Assembly: GCA_003138515.1 (NCBI GenBank)
Contig: PLGG01000017.1
Span: 68,639 to 132,638, forward strand
Source of the DNA: Acidobacteriaceae bacterium
Lineage (GTDB): Bacteria; Acidobacteriota; Terriglobia; Terriglobales; Acidobacteriaceae
Direction of reading: 5' to 3'
DNA: 64,000 bases
Shown here: piece after piece, positions 1 through 8,479 of the stretch
Layout: each line of letters opens with the position of its first letter
Numbering within the stretch: position 1 is the stretch's first letter
Made by a program: the position numbers and the translations under genes
The notes under the pieces: model-generated
Told to the model about the DNA's origin: nothing
Databases searched by the model: none
The model's input: only the letters and a program-made list of their open reading frames with translations

Positions 1-2450
1 GCATTGCAGCCCGTGCAACTGTTCATGTCGATCGACAAGGCCCATGCGTTGGCTTCGTTGTACGCCCAGTTGGGAAAGATCGAAGTATCGCGGGACGGAG
101 TATCGCGGCCTTCGCCCTCGTGGGCAAAGTTTGGATTGGCCTTGAACTCGTCGAGCGTCGCGGAACGAATGATGCCGCGCGGACCGAGCGCCTCGTCGGC
201 TTCAAGAGAGTTGTTGCCCTGACCCTGCTCACCGAAAGTCTTGCCGCGCTGATCCTGGAAGTGGCTCTTGGTGATGGCCGTGCCCCACTTGCCGTCCAGT
301 TTGCGAATCGATCCGGTGGCATAGAAGGGCGCCCAGGTGTTGCGGATGAGGTAGGCGTTGAAACCCTGCCCGGAGCCTACGCGTCCGGCGAACTCGCGCC
401 CATAACCGAGATAGACGGTAACGGAATTGTCGGGATGGCCGGGAGCTACGATGACCGGCGCTTTAACGCGGCCGTTGCCGACCGTGATCTCGACGATGTC
501 GTCTTCTTCAAGGCCCAGCTTGGTGAGCGTGGCGCCGGAGACGATCGCGGCATTGTCCCAACTCAGACTCGTCACCGGCTTGGGCAACTCCTGCAGCCAG
601 CCCACATTGTTCCAGCGGCCGTCGTAGATGTTCGGATCGGGCCGGAAGATGATCTCGATCGAATCCTTGGGCGTGGGAGCGGGGACGTTGGTTCCGATCT
701 TTGCGCCACCCGTTGCCGAGCCCTTGGCGTAGGCCGTATCCGCGATCCAGCCGTCGTGCAGCGCTTTGCGCCAGCCGGTCTCGAAGTCTCCCTTGATATT
801 CGCCTTCTGAGTCTCGCGCACTGCGTCGTACGGGCCCACCATCGGGTCGTTCAGCAGCGCCTGGAGGACGTGGTGCGCTGTGTGCCCGCCGTACAGCGGA
901 TCGATCATGGGTTGCACGATGGAAACCGTGCCGTCGTAGGCGCGGGCATCGGACCAGAATTCAAGGTAGTGCGCAGCGGGAAGATGCCAGTGAGATAGCT
1001 GCCCTGTCTCGTCGTAATGCGACCCGAGGTGGGCCACGATGTTGGCCTTGTTGAAGGCGTCAGCGAATTTAAGATCTACGGGCGCGTCGTAGATGGGGTT
1101 GGCATTGAGAATCACCAGCCAATCCACTTTGCCCGCGTTCAGATCGGCGACGAGCGCCTTGAAATCGCCGAGCTGGTCGCTAGGCAGGGGAATCGCCGGG
1201 TCGGACGCGACGGAAACCGTCTTGCCCACGTTGCCGAGCGCGGTGTTGATCGCCAGCGCCAGTGCAGCAACCGACGGATCCTGATACAGGCCCGGAAGCA
1301 CAGCGCTTTTGCCGGCGCTGGTCTTCAAGTCCTTGGCTACCGCGGCGAGAAAACTCTTCTGCTCGTCGGTCCAGGCATAGGAGGGAGCGCTGACGCCGGC
1401 GACGCCCACAGCTTGCGCCAATGCAGCGGCGAAGGCGGGAATCTCGCTCGCGCGCAATCCCAGCCGGTGCTCGGCCTTCATGCCGGTGGTGGTGGTCGTG
1501 CTCTCCACCGCATAGAGCCGGTTCATTCCGTTTTCCGGCTGCTTGCGCCGGGCTGCGTAATCGCGCACGAGCCTGTGGAAGCCCGGATAGTCCGCCCCGG
1601 AGAGGAAGTTCGCATCGAGCGAAACGATCACGTCGGCGCCGGTAAGGTCGTATTGAACATTGATTCCACTCGGGAGCCACGTCCCGGCGAGCGCTGGATC
1701 GTACTGCACCAGCTTGGCCTTGGGCCACGCCGTTTGCACTTCCTTCCACTGCCGCGCCAGCGTGGGCGAAGTAATGGTCGCGCTGAGGAAGTAGATGCCA
1801 GTTCCATCCTTGGTCGAAGTGACCTTATCGCGCAGCGCTTCGGCGAACTCTCCCCACTCGCGGCCTTCGCCGCGATAGGTGACATGCTGCGAGCGGTCGG
1901 GATCGTAGAGATCGAGCAGGGAGCCCTGCGAATAGGGATCGGAGCCGCCCTGGTTGTAGGCATGCTCGGGGTTGCCATCGATCTTGATGGGGCGGAACTC
2001 GTCGCTCTTGACCAGCAGCGGAACAGCGCCGGTCGAAAACGGGTGCGCCGTGGCAAAGTACATCGGCTTGCCGAGGACCAGGTCTTCAGGCGCTTTGATG
2101 TAGGGATAGATCGGCTCATCGGGCTGCTTGGTGCAACCAGCGAGCCCCGCGAGAGCCAAAGACGCGCTCATCAATTTGAGGAAGCCGCGCCTGGAAACCG
2201 GATCGACCCACTCCTGCGCCGCCGAGGGAAATTCGCGCTCCACCGCGGCCTGAAATTCCGGCGTGTTGGCCAGCTCATCGAGCGAGCGCCAGTATTTCTT
2301 GCCCTTCGTGCCTTTCAGCTTCCGGCGAACAGACTCGAGCGTCATCGGCTCGAGATTCGCGGGCTCGGAGTTCGCGGACTCCTGCGCGCCGTTGACAGCC
2401 ATTTCCATAGGCTTCTCCACCGCCGGCGAATTCTTTCTCTTTGCGCTCAT
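1..2450 (-). CDS. actB: ActB, Tat-variant molybdopterin oxidoreductase-like subunit of alternative complex III (partial)
   Basis: Likely the large iron-sulfur subunit of alternative complex III, a quinol:cytochrome c/oxidase oxidoreductase on the outer face of the cytoplasmic membrane. The frame is open to the left edge, so the C-terminus is missing; 816 codons are visible. An N-terminal extension precedes an internal Tat-like signal near residue 100 (SRRGFLKL, then a hydrophobic run ending LAGLAGC), as known for the Tat-variant ActB family. A molybdopterin-oxidoreductase-like body follows. The last visible residues, SIDMNSCTGCN, start a ferredoxin-type CxxCxxxC cluster, which fits the C-terminal Fe-S domain of ActB. 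The start ATG at 2450 overlaps the actA stop as ATGA, implying translational coupling. In known ActB proteins the molybdopterin-like domain carries no cofactor; that is family knowledge, not visible here. Confidence 0.88.
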   Translation of the reverse strand, partial: MSAKRKNSPAVEKPMEMAVNGAQESANSEPANLEPMTLESVRRKLKGTKGKKYWRSLDELANTPEFQAAVEREFPSAAQEWVDPVSRRGFLKLMSASLALAGLAGCTKQPDEPIYPYIKAPEDLVLGKPMYFATAHPFSTGAVPLLVKSDEFRPIKIDGNPEHAYNQGGSDPYSQGSLLDLYDPDRSQHVTYRGEGREWGEFAEALRDKVTSTKDGTGIYFLSATITSPTLARQWKEVQTAWPKAKLVQYDPALAGTWLPSGINVQYDLTGADVIVSLDANFLSGADYPGFHRLVRDYAARRKQPENGMNRLYAVESTTTTTGMKAEHRLGLRASEIPAFAAALAQAVGVAGVSAPSYAWTDEQKSFLAAVAKDLKTSAGKSAVLPGLYQDPSVAALALAINTALGNVGKTVSVASDPAIPLPSDQLGDFKALVADLNAGKVDWLVILNANPIYDAPVDLKFADAFNKANIVAHLGSHYDETGQLSHWHLPAAHYLEFWSDARAYDGTVSIVQPMIDPLYGGHTAHHVLQALLNDPMVGPYDAVRETQKANIKGDFETGWRKALHDGWIADTAYAKGSATGGAKIGTNVPAPTPKDSIEIIFRPDPNIYDGRWNNVGWLQELPKPVTSLSWDNAAIVSGATLTKLGLEEDDIVEITVGNGRVKAPVIVAPGHPDNSVTVYLGYGREFAGRVGSGQGFNAYLIRNTWAPFYATGSIRKLDGKWGTAITKSHFQDQRGKTFGEQGQGNNSLEADEALGPRGIIRSATLDEFKANPNFAHEGEGRDTPSRDTSIFPNWAYNEANAWALSIDMNSCTGCN

Positions 2451-3274
2451 CGGTGGCACACCTCGCAACTCGTCAGGTCCTTCGGCGTGCGGATCTTGTA
2501 ATGAACCTCCAGGAAATGACCCATATCCTCCTGGCTGGTGAACTTCGCAACAGTAAAAGCGCGAAACGTTGGCAGGCTCGCCGAGGTCAACGAAGACAGC
2601 CTCATCCCTGTCAACGGGTCTGGAGTCTGTGTGCAGCGCACACTCTCAGCCGTCGGCATACCGCTCTTCTCATCTCCTACCGCGCACCACACCGGCTTGT
2701 CCTCGCTCGGCGCTTGCCAGTCCATGTTGTAAATCTGGCTCGTCGGCCGCAGGTTTTTCGACGGATTGCGATGGCAGTCCAGGCACCACTCCATCTGTAG
2801 CGTGTTCTGCGCGTACATCAGCGGCATCTCATCCACGCGGCCGTGACAGCTTTCGCAGCCGATGCCCTTGTTCACGTGAATTTCATGGCTGAAGTAGACG
2901 AAGTCGGGAAGGTCGTGCACTTTGATCCAGGGAATCGATTGGCCTGTGTACCAGCTCTGCCGGACCGGCTCCAGCAATTGTGCGTTGGTCCAAATCTGGG
3001 CGTGGCAGTTCATGCAGGTGCGCGTGGGAGGAATGCCCGCGTAGCTCGATTTCTCGACGGATGTGTGGCAATACTGGCACTGCAATCCGAGCCCCTGAAC
3101 GTGATGCTTGTGGCTGAAGGGGACCGGCTGATCCGCGCGCTGGCCCTGCCGCGTGACCCACGGCGAGCGCTGCAACTCGTCCAGCGTGACTCCCAGGGCA
3201 ATGACGATCAACCCCGTCAACACCAGGCTCATCCGTGCCAGTGCGTTGGAGCTGCGGTCGAAGATTTGTGCCAT
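2447..3274 (-). CDS. actA: ActA, pentahaem cytochrome c of alternative complex III
   Basis: Predicted 275-residue periplasmic multihaem cytochrome anchored by one N-terminal membrane segment (about residues 13-30). Five CxxCH haem motifs are visible: CQYCH, CMNCH, CESCH, CLDCH and, at the extreme C-terminus, CEVCH. Five haems match the pentahaem ActA of alternative complex III, and actB follows with a 4-base overlap. Several further His residues before the motifs (HKHH, HEIH) can serve as distal ligands. Between haems 4 and 5 lies a linker of roughly 90 residues without haem motifs, containing two lone Cys residues and, at DNA level, a GTGTGC/GCACAC inverted repeat (2629-2643). This may be a lineage-specific insertion. 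An actA-actB start is the usual order of the operon. Confidence 0.9.
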   Translation of the reverse strand: MAQIFDRSSNALARMSLVLTGLIVIALGVTLDELQRSPWVTRQGQRADQPVPFSHKHHVQGLGLQCQYCHTSVEKSSYAGIPPTRTCMNCHAQIWTNAQLLEPVRQSWYTGQSIPWIKVHDLPDFVYFSHEIHVNKGIGCESCHGRVDEMPLMYAQNTLQMEWCLDCHRNPSKNLRPTSQIYNMDWQAPSEDKPVWCAVGDEKSGMPTAESVRCTQTPDPLTGMRLSSLTSASLPTFRAFTVAKFTSQEDMGHFLEVHYKIRTPKDLTSCEVCHR

Positions 3275-3612
3275 GAACGAATCCCGGTTTGACTTACGTT
3301 GTCATGCGCCGCGTGTGCTGGCGGTCACATAGTTCATGTACAAGAAATGCTCATCGATAGAACTCAAGGGAGCGGGCGGGGACGCCCGAAGTTTCAATAT
3401 AGCAGCCGGAGGCCCTTGCGTATCAAGCGATGCGTGCCACATCGCGAAAATTTCTTTGTGGGAATCCGAATTGCAATCGCTTGAAAAGAAAATCTTTTGT
3501 GACAAGCGCGACTGCGGGCAAACTACCACCATTCTCCTGGCAAAGTGCGTACCAGAAGTTGGGATCTTCAAGAAGAAAATATCATGCCGAAACCGCAGCT
3601 TGGCAAGTTCCC
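3275..3612. other. intergenic region upstream of actA
   Basis: About 340 bases separate the small membrane protein gene from actA. It is noticeably more A+T-rich than the flanking genes and contains the candidate promoter at 3396-3426. No convincing coding frame: the small frames here lack ribosome sites and recognisable composition. Otherwise I see nothing definite. Confidence 0.4.
3396..3426 (-). promoter_or_regulatory. candidate sigma70-type promoter for actA
   Basis: Read on the minus strand there is TTGATA, a 19-base spacer, then TGC-TATATT (an extended -10 form), about 120 bases upstream of the actA ATG. The match is decent but the spacer is long and no transcript data exist, so this is only a candidate. 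Confidence 0.3.
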
Positions 3613-4077
3613 TCAATTTGCCCGGCCAGCACAACATTCCTCTTCTCCCTGCGACGCCGGGCAGCATTGGGCACACGATCCTGAACAGGTCTCGCCGAAG
3701 GCGCTGTCTGGCGACGATTTTGGCCAGCCGATCATCACGAGAAACACGTCGAGGACAAAGAGAGCGATCGCAATGTCATTGAAGAGTGTCGCTTGGGGAA
3801 GTCCCGGCCAAAACTGATTGGCCGCCCAGAAAAGAAAGGCAACAGCCAGCATAATCGCCTTCAGAAATTCCATCGCAGTCGGCCGATGCGCAATCTGGTA
3901 GACAAGGTATGCGATTGCAATCATGGCGAGTGAAAAAGCCGCGAGAACTTCATGGCTTCCCGCTGGGAAGAGATTCGGAAAAACGTCCCAGGACAATAAG
4001 GTAGCGACGCCGGCAAGCGTGACAGCGCCGAGGATGGCGGGCACCAGACGTTTGCTTCGGCCAAGACGCGTGTACAT
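3613..4077 (-). CDS. small membrane protein with Cys-rich tail
   Basis: A 154-residue protein of unknown function starting at ATG 4077 (MYTRLGRSKR). About four hydrophobic segments are visible (roughly residues 10-30, 42-62, 68-86 and 95-118), so it should be an inner-membrane protein. The last 35 residues are hydrophilic and rich in Cys (CSGSC, CCP, ECC), suggesting metal binding or disulfides; no known motif is matched. A TTG start 36 bases upstream is possible. It lies upstream of actA on the same strand but 340 bases away, so joint transcription is uncertain. Confidence 0.55.
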   Translation of the reverse strand: MYTRLGRSKRLVPAILGAVTLAGVATLLSWDVFPNLFPAGSHEVLAAFSLAMIAIAYLVYQIAHRPTAMEFLKAIMLAVAFLFWAANQFWPGLPQATLFNDIAIALFVLDVFLVMIGWPKSSPDSAFGETCSGSCAQCCPASQGEEECCAGRAN

Positions 4078-4315
4078 AGGTTTTGATTCCCGCGTCTCCG
4101 AACAAGACGCCAAGGTCCTCTCGCGGCGCCGCAGCAGTCCGCTGAGCCGATGCTAACAATTGGATCGTTTAGAATTCATAAGGACGTAACAATCACTTTC
4201 ACCAACATCTCAACAAGCGGGACTCATCGGCCCGGCTCCGTGCAGACAGTTCCATCGATTGCTGCCGAGTGAATGCCCGCAAACGGCCCGTCAACGAACG
4301 AAAAGGAAAGTGCAT

Positions 4316-4498
4316 ATGAAGTACGCCGGACTGCTGGTGATGCCCGCCGGATTCTTTCTCGCGCTAGCCGCGCTGGCGCTGTTTCCCGAGCCCGGGCCGC
4401 GAGCCGCGTTTGTGCTGTGCGGTTTGGCAGTCGAGGGCATGGGCCTGGTTGTCGCGGTGCGCGGCCACATGCTGCCGCGCGGGGCGAGCCGCCCATGA
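4316..4498 (+). CDS. 60-residue two-segment membrane protein preceding the Amt transporter
   Basis: Starts at ATG 4316 after a purine-rich ribosome site (GAAAAGGAAAG). The product is almost wholly hydrophobic, with two membrane segments (about residues 4-24 and 30-50) and a short basic tail ending PRGASRP. Its stop overlaps the next start as ATGA, so it is translationally coupled to the Amt-family gene. Amt genes are usually paired with a PII (glnK) gene; this peptide has no resemblance to PII. Function unknown; a small accessory subunit is inference from coupling alone. Confidence 0.6.
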   Translation: MKYAGLLVMPAGFFLALAALALFPEPGPRAAFVLCGLAVEGMGLVVAVRGHMLPRGASRP

Positions 4499-5805
4499 AC
4501 CCGATCCCGCCGATGATTCCCGCGCCGGTTCCCGCGATGAGCGATGCTGCGTTTGCGCTAACACTCGGACTCTTGTTGCTTGCGCCCATGGCGATTGCCG
4601 GCGTGGCCCTCATCAACACTGGCCTGGGCCGCTCGCGCTCGGCGGCGCAGGCGTTGCTGGGCAATCTGGCCCTGATTGCTGTTACCGTCATCGTGTTCGC
4701 TTTCATCGGAGCGTCTTTTGCGGGGTCGCTGGGATCGAAAGACCTCGTTCTGCATGTGGCTGGAAAGCCCTGGAGCGTGCTCGGCCTTGGCCCGTTTCTT
4801 CTCCGCGGTCTTGGCGCCGCTGCGCCGCAGGCCCAGCTTGCGGTCTTGTTTGAGTTTTTGGCCGTCGCCATGATGGTGTTGCTTCCCTGGGGCTCAGGCG
4901 CGGATCGTTGGAGGCTCTCAGCCGGTTGCGCAACCGCAGCGGTTTTGGCGGCGATTGTTTTTCCTCTCACCGCGCATTGGATTTGGGCTGGCGGATGGCT
5001 CGAGTCGATGGGCGCGAACTTCTCGCTGGGCGCCGGTTTCGTCGACGGCGGAGGCGCGGCCACTGTGCATGTGATCGGCGGCCTGACAGCGCTGTGCGTG
5101 GTCTGGATCGCCGGGCCTCGCCGCGGAAAATTCCCCAAAGAGGGCCTCTCCACCGCCATGCCCGGCCACGACGCCACCTATGTGCTCTTCGGCTGCCTGC
5201 TGGCCCTGGTGGGCTGGCTGGCCTGGAACGCCGCAGGTGCGATCCTCTGGTTGCACGCTCCGCTCAGCGCGATTCCGGGCACGGCGATCAACACGCTTCT
5301 CTCTGCTTCCGGCGCGCTCGCTGCAACTTTTTCCGTCACGCGAATCCGCTTTGGCAAACCCGACGCCAGCCTCTGCGCCAACGGCTGGCTGGCCGGTCTT
5401 GTTGCCTCAAGCGCATGCGCGGCCTTTGCTTACCCCGTGGAAGCCCTCTTTGTCGGAGCCGTGGCGGGCATCTTCACGCCGCTGCTGGTGGAGGTGCTCG
5501 AACTCGCGCTCTCCATTGACGATCCCACCGGCGCCATCACCGTCCATGGTGTGGCGGGGCTGTGGGGATTAGTTGCAGCAGGTGTCTTTGCGCCGCAACC
5601 GGGCCAGCTTCTTGCCCAACTCGTCGGCATCGCCGCGCTTCTTGGATTCGTCTTCCCGCTCATCTATCTGCTGCTTTTCCTGCTCAACCGGCTGGTCCCC
5701 TTCCGCGTGGACCCGGATGGCGAGCGGATGGGAATGGATTTGCATGAGCTTGGCGGCGGAGCTTATCCCGAGTTTGTCATCCACCGCGACGAGTCCTATC
5801 GGTAG
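4495..5805 (+). CDS. ammonium transporter (Amt/Rh) family protein, divergent
   Basis: A 436-residue integral membrane protein with about 11 hydrophobic segments. Amt hallmarks remain: FVDGGGAATVHVIGG aligns with the segment carrying the conserved Asp and first pore His, and DDPTGAITVHGVAGLWG carries the second pore His of the twin-His pair. Other positions differ from typical AmtB: the usual FNAGS pore segment reads WNAAGA. It may conduct ammonia/ammonium or have changed specificity. Starts at ATG 4495, overlapping the tiny upstream gene. No glnK is nearby. Confidence 0.8.
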   Translation: MNPIPPMIPAPVPAMSDAAFALTLGLLLLAPMAIAGVALINTGLGRSRSAAQALLGNLALIAVTVIVFAFIGASFAGSLGSKDLVLHVAGKPWSVLGLGPFLLRGLGAAAPQAQLAVLFEFLAVAMMVLLPWGSGADRWRLSAGCATAAVLAAIVFPLTAHWIWAGGWLESMGANFSLGAGFVDGGGAATVHVIGGLTALCVVWIAGPRRGKFPKEGLSTAMPGHDATYVLFGCLLALVGWLAWNAAGAILWLHAPLSAIPGTAINTLLSASGALAATFSVTRIRFGKPDASLCANGWLAGLVASSACAAFAYPVEALFVGAVAGIFTPLLVEVLELALSIDDPTGAITVHGVAGLWGLVAAGVFAPQPGQLLAQLVGIAALLGFVFPLIYLLLFLLNRLVPFRVDPDGERMGMDLHELGGGAYPEFVIHRDESYR

Positions 5806-5834
5806 CAGGCCGGGATCGGGGTATCATTTTAACT

Positions 5835-6182
5835 ATGGCTCCGATCCGCATTCCGGAAACCCGTGCAGCCGGCCGCCTGCCCGCGATTCGCGGTTACGAA
5901 TCCGAATTGGCGCAGCTATGCCGCAAATTCCACGTTCGGCGGCTGGAGCTGTTCGGTTCAGCTATGGGCGGCGGATTCAATCCCGACCGCAGCGACCTCG
6001 ATTTTCTGGTGGAATTCGAGCCGCTTCCGGTGGGCGGGTATGCTGACACTTTCTTCGGGTTCAAGGACGCGCTTGAGGGCCTTTTCGGACTCCCCGTGGA
6101 TCTAGTCATTCCTTCGGCCATCCGAAATCCTTACTTCCGGCAGAGCATTGAAAAGAGCAAGGCCCTTCTTTATGCAGCTTGA
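5835..6182 (+). CDS. mntA: MntA-type minimal nucleotidyltransferase antitoxin
   Basis: A 115-residue MNT-fold protein. The catalytic signature is visible as FGSAMGGGFNPDRSDLDF, i.e. GS...DxD, followed by a third acidic region near VDLVIP. In characterised MntA/HepT systems this enzyme adds AMP groups to a Tyr of HepT and thereby neutralises it. The spacing between GS and DxD is 11 residues here, one more than the GSx10DxD usually quoted. The gene overlaps the following hepT by 11 bases, the arrangement expected for a type VII toxin-antitoxin pair. Confidence 0.85.
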   Translation: MAPIRIPETRAAGRLPAIRGYESELAQLCRKFHVRRLELFGSAMGGGFNPDRSDLDFLVEFEPLPVGGYADTFFGFKDALEGLFGLPVDLVIPSAIRNPYFRQSIEKSKALLYAA

Positions 6183-6522
6183 GGCGCGGAAATACCTTTA
6201 CGACATACAAGAAGCCGCCAGGAACGTGGCCAATTTTACCGCCGGTGTCGACTTTGCGGAATATCAACGCAGCCCCTTGCTTCGATATGCCGTCGAGCGT
6301 GCCTTTGGCATCATCGGCGAAGCTCTGACGTCGCTTGCCCGCGTGGATTCCACAATCGCGGCCACGATTACGGACTTCCGGACCATCATTGCTTTTCGAA
6401 ATATTCTTATCCACGACTATGCCCAAATTGACGATCGTATCGTGTGGGAGATCGTGCGGTTCAAGCTGCCTGTCCTGATCCGGGAGGTCGCGGCGCTCAC
6501 TGAAGAACAGGACGGGCCGTGA
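6172..6522 (+). CDS. hepT: HepT-like ribonuclease toxin
   Basis: A 116-residue all-helical HEPN-family protein starting at ATG 6172 inside the end of mntA. The HEPN catalytic motif Rx4HxY is complete near the C-terminus: RNILIHDY. In this family the Arg/His pair cleaves RNA and the Tyr is the site that MntA modifies. With both catalytic motif and antitoxin partner intact, the pair looks functional. Such modules are commonly carried on accessory DNA, but nothing else mobile is seen alongside. Confidence 0.88.
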   Translation: MQLEARKYLYDIQEAARNVANFTAGVDFAEYQRSPLLRYAVERAFGIIGEALTSLARVDSTIAATITDFRTIIAFRNILIHDYAQIDDRIVWEIVRFKLPVLIREVAALTEEQDGP

Positions 6523-6561
6523 GCGGCGGCTGACAGCATCGAGAGTTACGATTGAAGGCGC

Positions 6562-7299
6562 ATGGGAATCCTTGGTTCGTTGTTCTACCCGTGGGGCTTG
6601 CTGCTGCAGGCAGCGGCCATCGTCCACTTCATCCGCCGCCGGCCAGACACCTATTGGATTTTCATCATTCTGTTCCTCGGCCCGCTTGGCGCGCTCATCT
6701 ATATATTCGTCGAGGTTCTGCCCGATTTCGGACTTCTGCGGCAGTCCTTCAAGACCTTCCCCCGGCGCAAGCGCATCTCCCAACTACTCATTGAGATTCA
6801 CGACAATCCGTCCCCGGGGAACTGGGAGGAGCTCGGCGATCTTTATATGGATGAGGGCAAGCTGCAATTGGCTCGCGACGCCTTCAACAAAGCGATTGCC
6901 GCCCGATCCGATACTCCAGACTGTTTTTACCATCGCGGCGTGTGCGCGGTCCTGCTGGGCGATGCGGCGGTCGCCGTGCCGGACCTGGAATTGGCCGTGC
7001 GACGCGATTCCGGTCACGACTTCTATCGCGCCATAGGGCTTCTCGGCCACGCCTACGCGCAGACAGGGCAAGACGAAAAAGCCGAGGCGTGTTTCCGCCA
7101 GGCGGTGGAGCGGTCGACGCTGTCGGAGACGTATCTGAACTACGCGGATTTTCTGGCCGCGCATGGACGCAATGCCGAGGCTCGCGAGTGGGCGCAAAAA
7201 GTGCTGGATAAGCGGCCCAGCATGCCCGGCTATCTGCGCCGCCGCGAGCGCCCGTGGTTTCGCCGCGCCAGCGCGCTGCTGAAGCAACTGCCCGCGTGA
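6562..7299 (+). CDS. membrane-anchored TPR-repeat protein
   Basis: A 245-residue protein. Residues 1-55 form two membrane helices around a short RRRPDTYW loop, resembling the N-terminal membrane domain seen in cardiolipin-synthase-like proteins. The remainder (about 75-230) is a set of 34-residue helical pairs of TPR type; NWEELGDLYMDEGKLQLARDAF-type spacing is clear. Likely a cytoplasmic scaffold at the inner membrane; the partner is unknown. It converges with the kinase gene on the other strand, with a 19-base gap. Confidence 0.75.
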   Translation: MGILGSLFYPWGLLLQAAAIVHFIRRRPDTYWIFIILFLGPLGALIYIFVEVLPDFGLLRQSFKTFPRRKRISQLLIEIHDNPSPGNWEELGDLYMDEGKLQLARDAFNKAIAARSDTPDCFYHRGVCAVLLGDAAVAVPDLELAVRRDSGHDFYRAIGLLGHAYAQTGQDEKAEACFRQAVERSTLSETYLNYADFLAAHGRNAEAREWAQKVLDKRPSMPGYLRRRERPWFRRASALLKQLPA

Positions 7300-7318
7300 G
7301 ACGCGATACCGAATCGAG

Positions 7319-8299
7319 CTATCGCCGGGCCAGCAGCAACATCACAACGAATAATGCCAACGGCACAACCGCCAGAGCCGCGTAGAGCGCCAATTTGCCG
7401 CGGTTGATTGCAAATCGCCCCAACATGACCGGCCGATGCGAGCCACTCTCGACTCCCACAAGCTCCTGGTGCTCCAACTCCCAGGCCATCTCGGCTGCAG
7501 TGGCATAGCGGCGGCGGGGGTCACGAGCCAGCGCGCGGAAGAGAATTTCTTCGATTTCCGGCGAGATCTCCGGTTCCAACTCGCGCACCGGCGCCGGATC
7601 GGTCACCACGCGCTCGTTCATCACCGCCAGAGGGCTCGGTCCCGTGAACGGCGGCTGGCCGGTCAGCATCTCGTAAAGCATCGCGCCCAGCGCGTAAACG
7701 TCGCTGCGCTGATCGCCGCGCTGGCCCATCACCTGCTCGGGAGAGATGTAGTCGGGCGTGCCCAGCGCCGGCGTAAGGCCCACATGCGTAATACGCCGGG
7801 CATCCTCCCTCAGTGCAATTCCGAAATCGATGATCTTGATGCGGTCGCCATCGCACACCATGATGTTTTCCGGCTTGAGATCGCGGTGCACCACGCCGTG
7901 TTTGTGCAGGTTGTCCAGAGCGTCGCAGATGGCAATCGTGAGAGCAACGGCGCGATCGATGGGCAGCTTTCCTTCCTCATTCAGAATCGCGCGCAGCAGG
8001 CGGCCTTCCACCCACTCGATGACCATGTAACGGCGGCTGCGCTCCTCGCCGTCGAAGGTCTTCACAACTCCGGGATGGTCAATTTCCTGGCCGATCTCCT
8101 CCTCGCGCCGGAAGCGCTCGAGAAGAACAGGGTCGGCTTCCATCTCCGGATGCGGAACCTTCACAGCGACCTCGCGGCCGGTGCGGAGATCGGTAGCCCG
8201 GTAGAGCGTGGACATTCCGCTGCGCGCAACCTCCGCGTCCAGACGGTAGTGGTCCAGCGTCTCTCCGGCTACCAGTTTCGTCATGACTTCAGTCAGCAT
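7319..8299 (-). CDS. tail-anchored Ser/Thr protein kinase
   Basis: A Hanks-type kinase of 326 residues (start ATG 8299, MLTEVM; ATG 8284 also possible). Visible motifs: catalytic Lys in VAVKVPH, HRDLKPENI, DFG in IIDFGIA, and the activation-segment end GTPDYISPEQ with SDVYALG. The glycine loop is weak (ARSGMSTLYRATD). A single hydrophobic helix followed by ARR at the very C-terminus makes it a tail-anchored membrane kinase without an extracellular sensor domain, unlike PknB with PASTA repeats. Longer upstream starts add a basic, unlikely extension. Confidence 0.9.
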   Translation of the reverse strand: MLTEVMTKLVAGETLDHYRLDAEVARSGMSTLYRATDLRTGREVAVKVPHPEMEADPVLLERFRREEEIGQEIDHPGVVKTFDGEERSRRYMVIEWVEGRLLRAILNEEGKLPIDRAVALTIAICDALDNLHKHGVVHRDLKPENIMVCDGDRIKIIDFGIALREDARRITHVGLTPALGTPDYISPEQVMGQRGDQRSDVYALGAMLYEMLTGQPPFTGPSPLAVMNERVVTDPAPVRELEPEISPEIEEILFRALARDPRRRYATAAEMAWELEHQELVGVESGSHRPVMLGRFAINRGKLALYAALAVVPLALFVVMLLLARR

Positions 8300-8479
8300 C
8301 GCAGGTTCGATTGTTGCACGCAATTTGTAAGAAAACCGCAAGGATCGGAGAAGCCTCCAAGGGCGGCGAAAGGGGACGAATCGGGGCACTCCTGGCGGCT
8401 GAACCGGCACTCAAACGGCTGACTTTTCGCGGTTTGCCGGTGCAATCAAAAACTTCGGACGAGGCCGCCGGGAATCACT

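Noticed and set aside
1017..2501. 494-codon plus-strand frame opposite actB
   Set aside because: The minus strand encodes the Tat-variant ActB with its Tat signal and Fe-S motif; the plus-strand product has no recognisable feature.
3302..3676. 124-codon minus-strand frame upstream of actA
   Set aside because: Spans the A+T-rich spacer and the start region of another gene frame; no ribosome site, no hydrophobic or domain pattern, and overlaps the candidate promoter.
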